A stretch of DNA of 64,000 nucleotides from Galerina marginata (Eukaryota; Basidiomycota; Agaricomycetes; Agaricales; Galerinaceae): contig JAECYW010000012.1 in assembly GCA_023014335.1 (NCBI GenBank), positions 744,001-808,000 on the forward strand, written 5' to 3'. The notes under the pieces were generated by a model. The model saw only the letters and a program-made list of their open reading frames with translations, was not told where the DNA came from and did not search any database. Both the position numbers and the translations under genes were made by a program. Of this stretch, positions 1 to 12,726 are shown piece after piece. The stretch's first letter is position 1; each line of letters begins with the position of its first letter.

Positions 1-20
1 TCCCTCTATACGAGGACCCC

Positions 21-377
21 ATGGACCCAAAATGGGAGGCATTAGTTCATCCTGAAATTGCTATCATCGAAGATTGGTCTCAAGGCCGGCTCCCGTCTCT
101 TGAGAGGGTGTATTTACGTCATGGTCGTGACGAGTTTAGCCCCATATCTTCTGCTTTCACATTCGGGGAAGATGTTTTACTGGAACTGAAGAAGCCTGGT
201 GACGAGAGAAACAAGTACACACCAAGCCGGTGGAATTTTTTTGACATCACGCCACCTGGTACTCACCGTTATGAAAACCTTTTACATCCACATGGCCAAG
301 AGCATTCTATTAGACAGGAAGACATTGACCTTTATGCCACTGATAGCAATGCAAGTGACGATGAAGATAACAACTAG
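21..377 (+). CDS. Hypothetical protein fragment, acidic C-terminus
   Basis: A 118-codon open frame opens with ATG at 21 and ends in an Asp/Glu/Asn-rich tail (last residues SDDEDNN). It is a normal-looking globular sequence with several Trp, Tyr and Pro residues and no recognisable domain. Because it begins almost at the window edge it may be the last exon of a longer gene whose start lies outside. The 213 bp after it, before the GH31 remnant, hold nothing I can support. I do not recognise the family; it could be the C-terminal exon of a transposon-borne protein. Confidence 0.35.
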   Translation: MDPKWEALVHPEIAIIEDWSQGRLPSLERVYLRHGRDEFSPISSAFTFGEDVLLELKKPGDERNKYTPSRWNFFDITPPGTHRYENLLHPHGQEHSIRQEDIDLYATDSNASDDEDNN

Positions 378-589
378 GATTTGACGAGGGCACGATTTGA
401 CGAGGGCACGATTTGATTTCATTGAAGGAGGAGGAAGGTGGCATACGATACTTTGTGGTACATGCTTCATACTCATTAGCACTACTGCATCATTTTCAAT
501 GAATCATTTCAAGATGTCCCAAGAGTCAAATTACAACTAGCCTAGGACACTCTTAGTATTATAAATATGGCCAAGAATCTAAATCACCT

Positions 590-1307
590 GCTAGAATGGG
601 TCATCCCAAGGTAGATTAAGAAACTGAAACCTAGAGTTAGAAGAATAGCAAAAGGCTAAGGAGTCTGACTGACATTTGAACATTTGTTTTTTGAATTCGG
701 TTGTCCAGCAGGAAACACGGTAACACCTAGAAAGGAGGTAAGTTAATTTCGAATTCGAAGCACAAACAGTAAGCTGTACCACACCCAAACTTTCACTTCC
801 GTTTCAAGCTTTGAGCCAAATATCGAGTGCTTTACCATTGTCATAAGGGGTGTAACCTTGGTCCGGCAAATAAGCGAAGGCAGGATCTGTCAGAAGAAAT
901 GGAAACAGAGTTAGCCATGCCCAACATAACTGGCGGGAGTTCTTACCGAACTTTTGGGTGTAGGCATGGAGATAGCTTACGATTTCTCGCATCCTTGCAA
1001 GGGAAGTAGTTCAGGTCGAGGGTAAAGACTCTTCGGCGGTCCATGTAATCTATCATTGTCATCCTTCAGGTTACAAAGAAGAACAGGAAAGGAAAGAACA
1101 TACCGATATCAGTCCACATCCAAATCGGCACTGATGCAACCCAAAAGTGCAATACGGAACTTCAGCTGGTACGCCAACAATTTCAGCATATTGCTGAGCA
1201 ACAGCGGTCGGATCACTCTCACTTCCAGCAAGGAAGTAAAAGTCTGAAACCCCTCCAATGACATTATACTCCTACACCGGTCCTCCAGGATTACGGTTGG
1301 AAGTAAG
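590..1307 (-). pseudogene. GH31 alpha-glucosidase fragment (decayed)
   Basis: Minus-strand conceptual translation shows an ordered run of GH31 (alpha-glucosidase) motifs: [13 protein letters not shown] near 1230, then GVPAEVPY and LHQCRFG near 1130, IDYMDRRRVFTLD near 1045, MREIVSYLHAY near 975, DPAFAYLPDQGY near 870, DIWLKA near 815 and NGSESLGVV near 790, trailing into PWDDPF near 595. Two introns of normal size separate these blocks (about 1064-1103 and 887-946). The copy is dead: stop codons interrupt it at 1272-1274 and 804-806, and one C appears lost in a C-run near 1000, so FP and ARMREIV are in different frames. Both the N-terminal domain and the catalytic half are missing. It follows the ribonucleotide reductase remnant in the same orientation and in the same reading frame, as if the two had been joined. 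Family identity is from recalled conserved motifs, not a search. Confidence 0.8.
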
Positions 1308-3590
1308 ACAAACGAGAATGCGATTGGCCTGTGTAGGCACAGGATCGAATTTAAGAGGAGTTGGTGAGACGGGTTCCTGCTTGACGACGACGGGTGCGGC
1401 CACGGGTGTAAGAGCAGGAGCAGGGGTAGATGGCGTTGACGATTCCGCTAAGGGACGTGAGGGAGATGGCGACGAGGAAGGTGTAGGGATGCCCGTTGAG
1501 CGTACAGCAGGTCGTCCGGCGGCGTTAGCAGCCTTCAATGCAACCGCATCCGAGTTCTGCTTCTTCGCGTCCTTCAATATGCTCTGGTCGACGGTGAACT
1601 GGATAGCCTGCGCCGCCGACCTCGTGCGGAGATAATACATGCCGGTCTTCAGCCCCTTCTTTCACCTGTAGAAGTGCATGCTGGTCAGTTGGCCCATCGT
1701 CGGCGACTGCAGGTGCACGTTCAAGCTCTGGCTTTGGCAGATGAAGGCACCACGGTCCGCGGCGAGGTCGAGGACCTTCTTCTGGCTGATTTCCCAGACG
1801 GTCTTGTAAATGGCCTTGACGTCGTCGGGGATGGTAGGGATGTTCTGGACGGAGCCGTTGTGTGCGATGATCATATTCTTCATGTTGTCATCCCATAGTC
1901 CGAGGTCGACGAGCTCGCGGAGGAGCCATGGGCAGACAACTTGGAATTCGCCGGCAAGGACACGACGTGTGTAGATGTTGCTGTTGAGAGGATGTCAATA
2001 CAGCAACTTTGGCAAATAAGAGGGAAAAACGTACCTCGTATATGGCTCAAAGCATTCATTGTTGCCCAAGATCTGACTGGTAGAAGCCGTAGGCATAGGC
2101 GCGACGAGCAGTGAGTTCCTCAGGCCAGTCCTGGCAATCTTCTCCTTTAACGAGGCCCAGTCCCAAAGTCCCGTAGGCGTAACGCCCCACATGTCATACT
2201 GGAGTTGACCTAGTTGAGCAGGACTGCCCATCCAAGTCTCATACGGCCCATCACGCTCAGCAAGCTCGGAACTCGCCTCAAGAGCACCATGGTAGATGGT
2301 CTCGAAGATCTGGATGTTCAGAGCCTTCGCTTCCAGGGAATCGAACGGCATATGCAGAGACATGAAGGCATCGGCCAGGCCTTGCACGCCGACGCCGATG
2401 GGACGATGGCGCATGTTCGACCGACGCGCCTCAGGGATGGGGTAATAGTTGACGTCGATGATCTTGTTGAGGTTGTAGGTGACAGACTTGGTGACGTCGT
2501 GCAGCTTCTGGAAGTCGTATTTGCCGTTGACAATAAACGTGGGGAGGGCGAGCGAGGCGAGATTGCAGACGGCCGTCTCGTCGGGGGAGGAGTATTCGAT
2601 GATCTCGGTGCACAAGTTGGAAGACTTGATGGTGCCCAAGTTCTTCTGGTTGGATTTGTCTAGGAGAGTACGTTAGACGAAGCAGGGAATTAAAGGAAGC
2701 GAGACTTACTGTTAGCATGGTCCTTGTAAACCATGAACGGCCCTCCAGTCTCGATCTGAGCCTCGAGAATGGCGTACCACAGTTTTTGGGCAGGGATAGA
2801 TTTACGCGCACGACCTTCCTTTTCGTATCGCTTGTATAGAGCTTCGAACTCTGCTCCGAAAACGTCGTGCATGCCGGGAGCCTCGTTCGGGCAGAACAAA
2901 GACCATTCACCGTTCTCTTCCACTTGCTTCATGCTACGAATAAAAGATCAGGCATTGCTCATAAGAAAAGTCGTAATCAATAACTCACAAAAGATCAGGG
3001 ATCCAAAGAGCATAGAAAAGATCACGAGCGCGGGCTTCTTCCTTACCGTGGTTCTTGCGGAGGTCGAGGAACTCGAACACATCAGCATGCCATGGTTCGA
3101 GGTAGATTGCGAAAGCTCCGGGTCGCTTGTTACCACCTTGGTCGACATAACGGGCGGTGGCATCGTATGCACGCAGCATGGGCACGATACCATTCGAGTA
3201 ACCGTTGGTGCCGGCAATGTATGACCTGGTACAGATGGTAAGGAAAGTGAAACAACCACGATCAAAGGCGGCTTACCCAGTGGCGCGGATGTTATGGATG
3301 TTGATACCAATTCCACCTGATGTCTTGCTAATCATAGCACAGTTCTTGAGCGTTTCGTAGATACCTTCAATTGAGTCATCTTTCATGCATATGAGGAAGC
3401 ATGAGCTGAGTTGGGGATGAGGTGTGCCAGCGTTGAAGAGTGTAGGAGACGCGTGCGTGAAGTAACGTTCAGACATGAGGTTATAAGTTTCGAGGACACT
3501 GTCGATGTCGCGACCATGGATGCCGACAGCAACTCGCATGATCATGTGCTGAGGTCGCTCAGCAACACGACCGTTGATACGTAGGCACTT
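1308..3590 (-). pseudogene. Ribonucleotide reductase large subunit, 3' part (broken)
   Basis: The minus strand encodes the class I ribonucleotide reductase large chain, which reduces ribonucleoside diphosphates for DNA synthesis. Visible exons are about 3277-3590, 2989-3225, 2710-2933, 2035-2659 and 1308-1980, separated by introns of 49-54 bp. Recognisable blocks in order are [24 protein letters not shown] (first active-site Cys), [14 protein letters not shown], the NLCTEI active-site block near 2600 and GMYYLRTR near 1635. Three defects are seen. The first 200 or so residues (cone and early barrel) are absent because the frame runs into the KDZ element at about 3590. TGA at 1662-1664 sits where the family has Trp in HFYGW. 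The C-terminal tail lacks the paired cysteines and runs in frame into a GH31 remnant. An intact copy must exist elsewhere if this is essential in the organism. Confidence 0.93.
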
Positions 3591-5661
3591 CAGTGGCCCC
3601 CAAAGACCTGCCTCTTAGGCTGATTAATTCCTGATAGGAAATACAGCCTAAAGGCAGGCCAAAAATGATTTATAAAAAATGTTTTATCCAAAATGATTTT
3701 CTTAAATCGCAAAAACATTTTGAAAAACATTTCTGATGAAATGTTTTTGCAACTTTAAAAATAGATATCCCCAAAACATTTTTAGATTCCAAAATGTTTT
3801 ACAGAAAAACATTTGTCACATGCTAAAAATAGAAAGTTAAAAAATGTTTTACAGAAAAATGTTTGTGACATGCCAAATATAGAAAATTAAAAAATGTTTT
3901 CCATAGTAAAAAAAATTAATATTCTTTAGCAGTGCCAGGGGTCCTAAAATCAAAAAAAAAGTTTCTTTTTCCCAGTACTGGCAGCACTATCCCATACATA
4001 AACAAAGGCTTACTACAGCTTAATATAATAAAATAATAGTTGAAAATATAGGTCTATGATAAATCTATACTAATAATAATTCTTGAAAATCTAGATAGAT
4101 AAATGGACTACTCAATATTGCCAAGAGTATTGCATGTCATTTGCAAGTAATCCATAGGATACAAAGAAATACAGTAAATTCACTTTAATAGTGCTCAAGT
4201 CACCATGAGTTATCTCACTTATTTCTTGCCCATTTAGGAGGTTTTTAGGCTCGTTTAGACAGGTAAACCTACAGAAATTGCAGGTACAGGTACAGGTATA
4301 CACTAAGATACCTAGAGATTAAGATACCCAGAGATTGAGAATACAAGTTACTGTACTATGTCAATCTTATGTTCACTTTATGTTATGCATTAAGCACATA
4401 GTTGTCACAATCCAATTCTAAGTCCCTCGCTTTTGTGGTTCCAATTCTGAAACATCTGTCATTCCGGCCAGAATCCGGACGGACACTCTCCCTTCTACTT
4501 CTCGGAATCATTTGTCCCTCTCCACACAATCCTCATGTTAACTTATCCTTATGTTGGTAAGGATCAGGCCCCGAGGCTTCTTTCTGCAGTATATCTTACT
4601 GAGGTCTTCCCGAGTTTCACAGTTGCGGAGTTGGGAACAACTCTGCCCTTATATTTAAAGACTTGTAATTACACCTTAGGACTTCAGTCTGATTATTAGT
4701 CTATCCACCCACACAACCTTGACATCTTATTGCTCTCATCTATCTAAGTTGTTCACTTCCAAAATACGCCTTAGGGCAAGGTGCTGACCTTCCAGTCTCC
4801 TAACCATAAATTGGGGCATGTCATTAGGCTAGGCACAGTTCATAACTGAGGCCAAAGCCCTGTTCGTCTAGTTCCGCATTCCGCATTCCGTTGGAACCTC
4901 AGATTCTCAGAACCTCGGACTCAGTCTTAACAATAGTTCACTTTGCAACATGATCATAATGCTACAAATAGGCCTAATCAGGACCCTAAGGGTCCACCTT
5001 TGCCACTCCAACCCTTACCCATAATCTAGGTGGGTTTTCAAAGCTGGGTATTTCTCTAAGCCTTATTATGTACACCATCATTAAGCAAATGCATGGGTAA
5101 CCCTTGGGTATCCTGGCACCTACCTGTACCCATACCCACAAGGACCCATACCTGCAACCTGCACAGGTTTACCTGTCAAAATGAGCCCAAAAACATTGAA
5201 AACAGGTGAGAAATAAATGAAATATGGGCAATTTTGACAAATTTCACAAAATTGAACTATCTCATTCAATTCTGGCCCAAAAAAAAACATTCTTGGACTC
5301 GTTTTGAAGATCATGGGTATGCAAATTGCTACCTATACCTGTATCCATTGGTACCCTTACCCACAACCCATGCGGGTACACTGTACCCGTGTATTTTCCT
5401 AACCATCATCAGATGTTGCAACATCTAACTTCTCCAAACTTTAATATGTGTCTGCAGATCACACAACTTCCAGACATGAAAACAAATGCCATCTTTATAT
5501 ACTAGTACAAATTTTCATTGAAACCCAGTATAAAAGCTATATATTCGACATCACCCAAATCACCGCAAGTCCTCCACAAGTGACATATAAAACACAATAA
5601 GGTCATAATAACCACATTCAAGTCACTGCCACTCTGGGAATCCAAAGAATCCACTCCAACA
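3586..5661 (+). repeat. Left terminal inverted repeat of KDZ element 1
   Basis: Every position x in this block pairs with 28532 minus x in the right copy without any length change, and the stretches compared base by base are identical. Identity stops abruptly at 5661: two transitions follow, then divergence. It contains many short AAAATGTTTT/AAAACATTTT motifs (3660-3905) and a nested patch of GGGTA/TACCC words (5090-5410). Open frames inside it (for example 4112-4303 and 5120-5314) recur in the other copy and look non-coding. Confidence 0.95.
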
Positions 5662-6288
5662 CCACCTACTGTAGTATTTCATTCCATTCATACAAGGGGT
5701 GGATGTGTGGCCCCACTGTATGAATATTTTATTTTGTACACCTTCCAAATGAGGGTGGACCCTGTGGTTTTTGGCCAATTTTGGACCCTAAATTCCCTTG
5801 TTAAGGCTAAAAAATGTTTATTGTACCACAAAACCTTTTGATCTATATGAAAATGTTTTATTAAAACATTTTACAACTTGGCCAAAACATTTTCAGCTCA
5901 TTCATAAACATTTAATGATCAATCCAAAACAATTTAACATTGTCAAGCATCATTAATCCCAGTTTAAAATGTTTTTTTTACAGTTGAAAAATATTTTTCC
6001 AGTAAACAAAAACATTTTACATTAGTCAAAACATTTTCAAGCTGTCAAAAGACATTTTCAAGCTGTCCAAAAACATTTTCAAGCTGTCAAAAGACATTTT
6101 CAAGCTGTCCAAAAACATTTTCAAGCTGTCAAAAGACATTTTCAAGCTGTCCAAAAACATTTTCAAGCTGTCAAAAAACATTTTCAAGCTGTCAAAAAAA
6201 CATTTAGACTCTACTATCACAACTACTTATTTATTCATTCAAAAACAACTTAACACCAGTTATATAACTTGACAACTATTGAAACAAA
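5662..6288. repeat. Subterminal AAAACATTTT repeats and 21-bp tandem array
   Basis: Between the left inverted repeat and the transposase gene, AAAACATTTT-type words recur from 5810 on. At about 6006-6200 they become a tandem array of roughly nine 21-bp units built on ACATTTTCAAGCTGTC. The array produces an artefactual repetitive open frame on the minus strand. Similar words with GAGCTGCTG occur inside the right end (22016-22440). By analogy with other DNA transposons these may be transposase-binding subterminal repeats (inference). Confidence 0.8.
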
Positions 6289-9200
6289 CTACAGTACCAT
6301 TTCATCATCAGAATAATCAATTTCCACATCCAATCCCTGTGTTTCTAAATCGTCCATCATCTCAGACTCTCCCATAAACCTTTCTTCATCAGAATCCACA
6401 GACATATTCTCACTTCCTTCCACATGGGTTTCCCTTTCAATAACATTCTCTGTATTTTCAAATTTTCTTGCTTCAGCCAATTCTTCCAGAGTTGGCCCCC
6501 AACTGCCCTCCAAAATTCCAGAAATCTGTCTCACAACAGGCTCCCAATTTAAACACAATCGAAGAAGATATTTTTGGCGTATATTCAACTGATAAACCAA
6601 TTCTGGTGATTGTTCAGACCAATGCAAAGCAGCTTTTGTAATAGCCCATTCTTCCTGCATCCACTGAAACATTGATAATTTCTCAGCTTCAAGTCGTCTT
6701 TCTTCTTCCATGCAACGATCAAGCTGCAATAACCATTTTATTCCCACCCGAACATCATCATCTCCAAGCCACAATGGAATGCTAGTATTATCATCATTAT
6801 CATCAGTCAGCCCAATATCCTGCCAGATATTATCATCAACATCAAGTCTGAATAGCCCTTCAAGTTCAATTGGCAAAGGTGCAAGTGTACCCCGAGGTGC
6901 TTTCTTTGTTTCAATCATTTTGACAAGCTCAGTGCACAACTTGTTGTAACTTCTAGCCAGTGATTGAATACCTGGCTCCTTCCTGCGAATCTGCTGGTCT
7001 GTGTGCTTTTGCAACTTTGCTTGATTGACAGTATTTCGATATGCCCTTTCCAATCCTTCAATTTCAAATTTCCGTTGTCGAAGTCGGTCACGAATCCTTT
7101 GCTTTAAAGCCAAGGCATTCATCCGAATTTTCAAAAACTCATTTCCTATAAGTTTGCTCAGATTCATCCTGCCATCAACAGATAATTTAGCTCTTTTATT
7201 ACTGATTGTTTTCTTTGTCTTCTTGATTTTATTTTGGAGGTCCTCAATATAAGATTGGACAGTAGAAGCATCCAGACCATCTTCATATTCACCACTGTCA
7301 AGCATATTTTCATATTCCTCCAATTCCTTTGCATTATTTTCCATGTTTTTGGCCAATGCCAGAATATCCTCAATCTCTTTGTTGGCCAAATGCTTGGATT
7401 GTTTGGTCAAAGGTTTTGTCTGTTCAATAATCTGAGCCTTCCATTCATTTCGTAGTACATCTTCAGTGTATCCAAGATCTAAAATTGGTTGAAGTCCTTC
7501 CACAGCAGCATTTTTCTTTTCCATAGTAGTCTTCCATTTACGCTGCAACCAATTTCCCAGACCCAACAATGACTTTTCATCAATGTGTTTAACCTGAGTA
7601 TCAATTGTATAGATACGATTGTAATATCCTGACACTCGGCAAGATGGGATCAAAGCTTTAATTGCACTCCAAAATCTTTCGCAGCCTTCACCATCTGTTA
7701 GCCCAAATCCCACACATTTACGGGGGTGATATATAACCTGACATGGCCATTGATGACCATATGCGTGAAACACAGAGATTCCGAAGACAATGCGATCCAA
7801 AAAATTGCCTAGAAACCCAAATTTTTCACAGCTGCGGTGCAACTGACAACCAATATCATACAAAAGTCCAATCCGCATTGACTCTGGTATATGCTCATAT
7901 AGTTTCATAATCAAGGTCAAAGCATAGTGCTGCTTTTCACCAGCTGAAGTCATATTCACAAGCCACAAAACCCGATCATGTCGACAAAGCAAGGCCATAA
8001 GTCCAGTATCCGCAAAAAACAAAGTGCTAGCTTTCATTCGCTTCTCATCTGCTGCTAGAAATGAATCATGACAGCCATCAAGCACAGAAGTAGGCACTCG
8101 CATTCCAGGCTCATAGTCAGGTTGAGCACTGGCACCAGTTTGGGTCGATTTACCCTTAGACTTAGACTTTTTGGGTGGACGTATCTCTTCTACCTTTGTC
8201 TCCATTGCCTCTACCTCATCTTTAGGGATAAAAATAGTTTCAGGATGAGTGCGCGGACCCTGCCATTGCTTGCTGTCAGTCTTGCGGCGCTTTTGAGTAA
8301 AGCATGCATCAATGCAAACAATTGCATCAACCCTAGTATAGGAGTTATAACATGGACTACTAGCAAAATGAATCAGAAAAACTCACAATTCCTCAGGCTT
8401 ACACCAATTTTCACCCCCAAAACAAAGAGGACATCTCTCACGAAGATATTCACTAGGGCGGTTAGGTTGAAAGCCCTTGTTTTCATTATTCTCTTCTTCT
8501 TCCTCATCTATTACAGAAATCAATAGATGAAAAATAATCAAGTAATTTAATAACTGTACCTCCAGGTTCCGGTTCAGTTGTCTTTTCTCTTAAACTTTGC
8601 GGCTCGTAATGGACATCTACAAGCCACCATAAGAATCAAATCAATAGCAAATAATGCCTGAGAATATTTACCTTCAGTATCATCCTCTTCATCATCCATA
8701 GATAATACAGCTCCTCTCATTTTGTTCAAATAATCCCTCATCAACAGATTTTTGGTGTCTGTCAGAGTAGCATACCAAAGCAAAGCATTTCCAAATCTCC
8801 CACGCAAACTGTCCTACATCAATATTAGCTTCCAACATAAACAACATAAACATTAGAGGGCACATACTCGGGTTGTTAACTTGAAATTTTTAGAACTAAG
8901 AAAACCTTCCAAAGTTTCACACCATGCAGTAGTATTAGGAGCAGCATTGGCAAACAAACTCCTAGCAAAATCCAAGACATTGAGATCAACTGCCAAGGTA
9001 GGTTCTAAAGGTGCACAAGGAAATAGGCCCTGATTCAGAAGCTGTAAAGCAGGATCCGTGCAGGTACACAAAGAAATCTTCTCAATTTCTACTTGTGATG
9101 AGTATGACTAGTCAGTAGAACAATACAGGACTTACTTTCAAAGAAAATACAAGAAACCTCAATTAAATGACCATCTGCACAGCCTAAGCATCCTTTTGGC

Positions 9201-9604
9201 TTCCTGAACTCCTCCATGTTACGCAAGCCCGAAGACTCATGCAAAAGAGACAAATATGGCTTCAACAAAGCTGGAATAATATCCTCACTCCATCTGCGCC
9301 ATTGTCGCTGCTTCTTTTCAGCTCTAGACTGAGCCTCAGCACCAATTCCATCATCTCCAGCATTCATAGGCACATGAGTAGCTTCATTTGGGGTAAGAAC
9401 TGCTCCATCTGCACCTCTGACTTGCGAAAAAGTTCCACCTGCTGCATAAACTCGGCCCTCTGCACCCACAACCACCTCAGGCAGGCCATAGGGTCTCCGA
9501 GAAACAGGAACATCCGCAATAGGTACCAATGATGGTGTTACATTTGACCCAGCCACTAGAGGAGCTGATCCCAGAGCCGAAGCGCGACGGAAGGCAGAAG
9601 GCAT
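6289..9604 (-). CDS. KDZ-family transposase (element 1)
   Basis: This is the catalytic protein of element 1, expected to cut and join DNA at the element ends with an RNase H-fold active site. I join six exons: 9136-9604, 8868-9091, 8672-8813, 8560-8616, 8387-8507 and 6289-8332, which give 1,018 codons in one frame with GT-AG introns. The start is the ATG at 9602-9604. In order: an N-terminal region with IPALLKPYLSLL, a Cys cluster with CLGC and CTCTD, GLFPCAPLEPTLAVDL, then RCPLCFGG and the first catalytic-type acid in VCIDACF. The core follows with LLCRHDRVLWL, LLYDIGCQ, FHAYGHQWPCQ and LTDGEGCERFWS, then a long coiled-coil half (about residues 570-780) and an acidic tail. All three acidic blocks are present, so the gene may be functional. 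The next gene upstream is on the same strand, 270 bp away. Confidence 0.93.
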
Positions 9605-9873
9605 GAAGAGAAAGAACAAAAAGAGCGGGGCCGAAAACGCAGAAAGCAGATAATCAAGAGCCACGTACCCTACCTTTATAGCAACCCTTAACAACTTACG
9701 ATCACATCACACCATGGCCCGAGAACATCAAAATAGATTCAAGGTGATTGGCTGATGAGACCAAGTCACCCATACATGTCATGCGCGAAAAGATATATAT
9801 ATACATTCTAAACTAGAAAGTCAGTTCAGTGTTATAATTAGTATGTCAGAAGATCACTTACCAGTGCCCAAGA

Positions 9874-12620
9874 TTATGCCGCGGCCGGAAGTTGATGAGG
9901 AATAGACGGGGCCCTTCCGAAGTAGTCGAAAAATGTCTGGCAGTAAAAAGGACATGCAATCCTCTCCACCGCCGTAACACTCGCTTCCGAAGCCTCCATC
10001 ATAGTCTGGGTTTTCTTGACGAAGGCCGTGATCTTCTTCAGCTCCTGTGGTGCCTCAGGCCACGAAGAAAGAAGAATGCGAAAGGCGTCAACCACCTCAG
10101 CACGATCGGCACAATTCGCAGCACCAAGCCCTTGATCACGTCGCGGCAGGTCCAGCAGCAGAGGGGTTTTAAACATGAAGCAACGATAAACCATGCGATC
10201 GCGCTGAGCTACCTCCCACTCCAATGACATTTCTGCCCGAGGAACAATGCACCGGTCCAGCGCCAGCAACTCCATGCGGAAATTATGTTCCTCGAGGTCC
10301 CAGATAATTTGCCGCATGACGGTGGTGGAAAGGCTGAAAGTGCCAGCTGCCATATCTGATTGGGAAACAACCTCGTGCCCATTCCAGTAGATCGGCGTCG
10401 GCCCATTGATTTGTACCAGCGCCTGCAGGGCGAACATCTGCTTGAGGGTATCCCCATCATCGACACGGCGACGCTTGCTCGACCTTCCAGTCGCGGAATT
10501 GGACGTGGCGTTGGCTGGCGAAGACGAAGCCCCACGCGACGAAGTTCCCCGCGACGACGAAGCCCCACGCAATGGAGCTCCACCTCTTCCTCGAGGCGCG
10601 CCGCGGCCGCGAGAAGACTGGCCTCCACCACGGCCTCCTGTCGAATTAGATGCTCCACCCATGGACGACTCAGGAGCCTCTGCAGGAGCCACCGGGTTAT
10701 TCATCGCAATGCCCATTGGGCTGGCCACCATCTTCCACAAAAAATCCCTCCAGTTCTGCGGGGTAGGGAACTTGTTGTCCCCGGGAACTCGATTCGTCGT
10801 GCGACTGAACCATGCCACACGTATCGCGAGCCAGGCAACAGCATATTGCAAAGTTCGGCCAACTTTCCAGTCGGGGTTACCAGGCGTGTCATTCATCAAG
10901 ACAGAGGAGGGGAAAATTGGGTACCCGTGGAGCAGCGCAAGATCGCGATGGTTAATAATACGCTTCCAGTCAACAATGATGCCTTGACGGGCGAACCTCC
11001 AAAAAGCATTGGCTTTCGGCTGCAAAACCGATGTTGAAACACGGAACTTCGTCATGTCGATGGCAAATTGCTGCTCGAAGGATATATAACGACCGGGATT
11101 GGGAGAAGGCACAGTCATGCTGGCCGACGAAGCAGAGGGGGCGGAAGAGGCAGGATGCATGGCCGCCATTGTCGATGACGAGGCGCGGGCGGAAGTGTCG
11201 GGCGGAGCTCCGCCGAGCGACGACGTGGAGGGTGCAGGAGCAGGGTTCGATGTCAAAGCAACACCGGCGAGGGCATTCTGCTGGGTCGACCTAGCAGGAA
11301 AGGCCGCGAAAGGGTCGAGGAGTCTAACATGGTCTAGAATTACGAGTCAGACAAAAACGAGATACCCCATATAAACTTGAACACCTACCGTGCTCGTAAT
11401 GAGAAACATGTTGCTCCGAGGTGATGTTGAAGGCGCTGTGACCCAACCTAATATTCTGCATGCCTGTGCGTAGACATGCCCGATTCCGCGTCGCACAGGC
11501 AACACCAACGTATGCCGCGGGTTTGTTGGGCATGACTTCTCGTACCAGGCCACTGGGAATCGACGGGTCACATTCGTGGCCGATATTCATGTCGTGAGGG
11601 ATCGACGAAGGTGTCCTAACAAGCCAGGTCGGAACACCCATGGCGTGCAGACGAATGGCCACATTCGTGTCGACGGTAAGCGCGCCCATGATGGTTTTGT
11701 CAACAGGACGGGGAGGAGCATCGACATCGAGGTTCATTTCGCGTTCCTTCCAGACCGTGAGGTATGCGTAACACGCCAGAGATTCCAAGACGTGGCGTTG
11801 AAAGGTAGTGACCGTAAGGAGAGTATCCTCGTATGTTTGCGGGGCAAATGTGAGGGTGAGGGATGAATAATGCATACCCGTCTTGCTGAACTTGATTTCG
11901 TCGTACTGGTTTTCCGCCCATCGACCCACGTCAATGAGGGCTTGGATTCTCGACGAAAGCGTTTTGCGAAGAGCGATGAACTCGTCTGCCAATGCAGGAA
12001 CAATCCTCCCCAAACCAGAACTCTCGGCCCCCATTTCCAAAACAAAATCCGATCTTTGAAGCTCCCTCCACGCCAGACCAAATTCGTGTCGAAAAATCTC
12101 GGAGGCGGGAGGGCGAACTGGGATGAACGCCAAGAAATACGTTCCGTTGTACCAAAACTGAGGCGCCAAGCCGGGATCAGCCAAGAAGAAATGTCCATCC
12201 ATCCGAGCAAGGACCTCCTCTGAATCCTTCATTATATCCGGGAGCCAATCCATGTTCGGGGACGTGACGACAATTCCATTCGGACGTAGGTAGCCTCGTT
12301 CGTCTTCTTCGCCGCTGACGCGATAATCCAGCCCGGGAACAGCGTATTGAAGGCCGCGTTTGTATTCGTGGATCACCAGAGCGTCGGTTCCGACAAACTG
12401 AGCTGTAAGAGAACGTAAGTCATCGAATATTCCATGTACAAGAAGCAAAGAAGACGAGACATACGAGAATTCGGGCGGGTATAAGCCTCGATTTTCCAGA
12501 TACCGCTTGTCGAATAGCGCTCTCGATTATAACAGTCAAAGTAAGTTACTGTAGGAAGTCAGTAAAGAAATAGAAACATGAAAACCAAAGGTACGCACAT
12601 CCAGGAGGCTGAATGGGCAT
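9874..12620 (-). CDS. RGG-box protein of KDZ element 1, unknown function
   Basis: Four exons (12599-12620, 12465-12548, 11389-12402, 9874-11333) join into 859 codons starting at the ATG of MPIQPPG. Residues about 10-370 form a conserved-looking globular part with TYFDCYNRERYSTSGIW, EAYTRP, DALVIHE, FFLADPGLAPQFWYNGTYFL and TGMHYSSLTLTFAPQ. I associate this with uncharacterised proteins that recur in Agaricomycete genomes, but I cannot name a domain. After a Ser/Ala/Pro linker, residues about 590-650 contain an RGG box (GGRGGGQSS, RGRGAPRGRGG) and a basic SSKRRR motif, so RNA or single-strand binding is plausible. It is transcribed in the same direction as the transposase. The upstream 12.7-13.1 kb holds nine copies of a hairpin motif in the sense orientation; they may lie in its leader. 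A possible upstream exon at 13127-13220 does not join in frame. Confidence 0.75.
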
Positions 12621-12726
12621 GGTATCGAACAAACTTCTGCAAAAAAAAGAAAACATGCATCAGAACATCAACAACAACACAGCGCAAGCGAATTGAGGCC
12701 GAAACTCGCGAAAGGCCAATGGAGAC

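Noticed and set aside
4112..5428. Open frames of 60-64 codons inside the inverted repeats of element 1.
   Set aside because: They are present in both arms only because the arms are copies, and their composition is that of AT-rich non-coding DNA.
6026..6220. A repetitive minus-strand open frame (DSLKMFL units).
   Set aside because: It is a by-product of the 21-bp tandem repeat and has no start context or splice partners.
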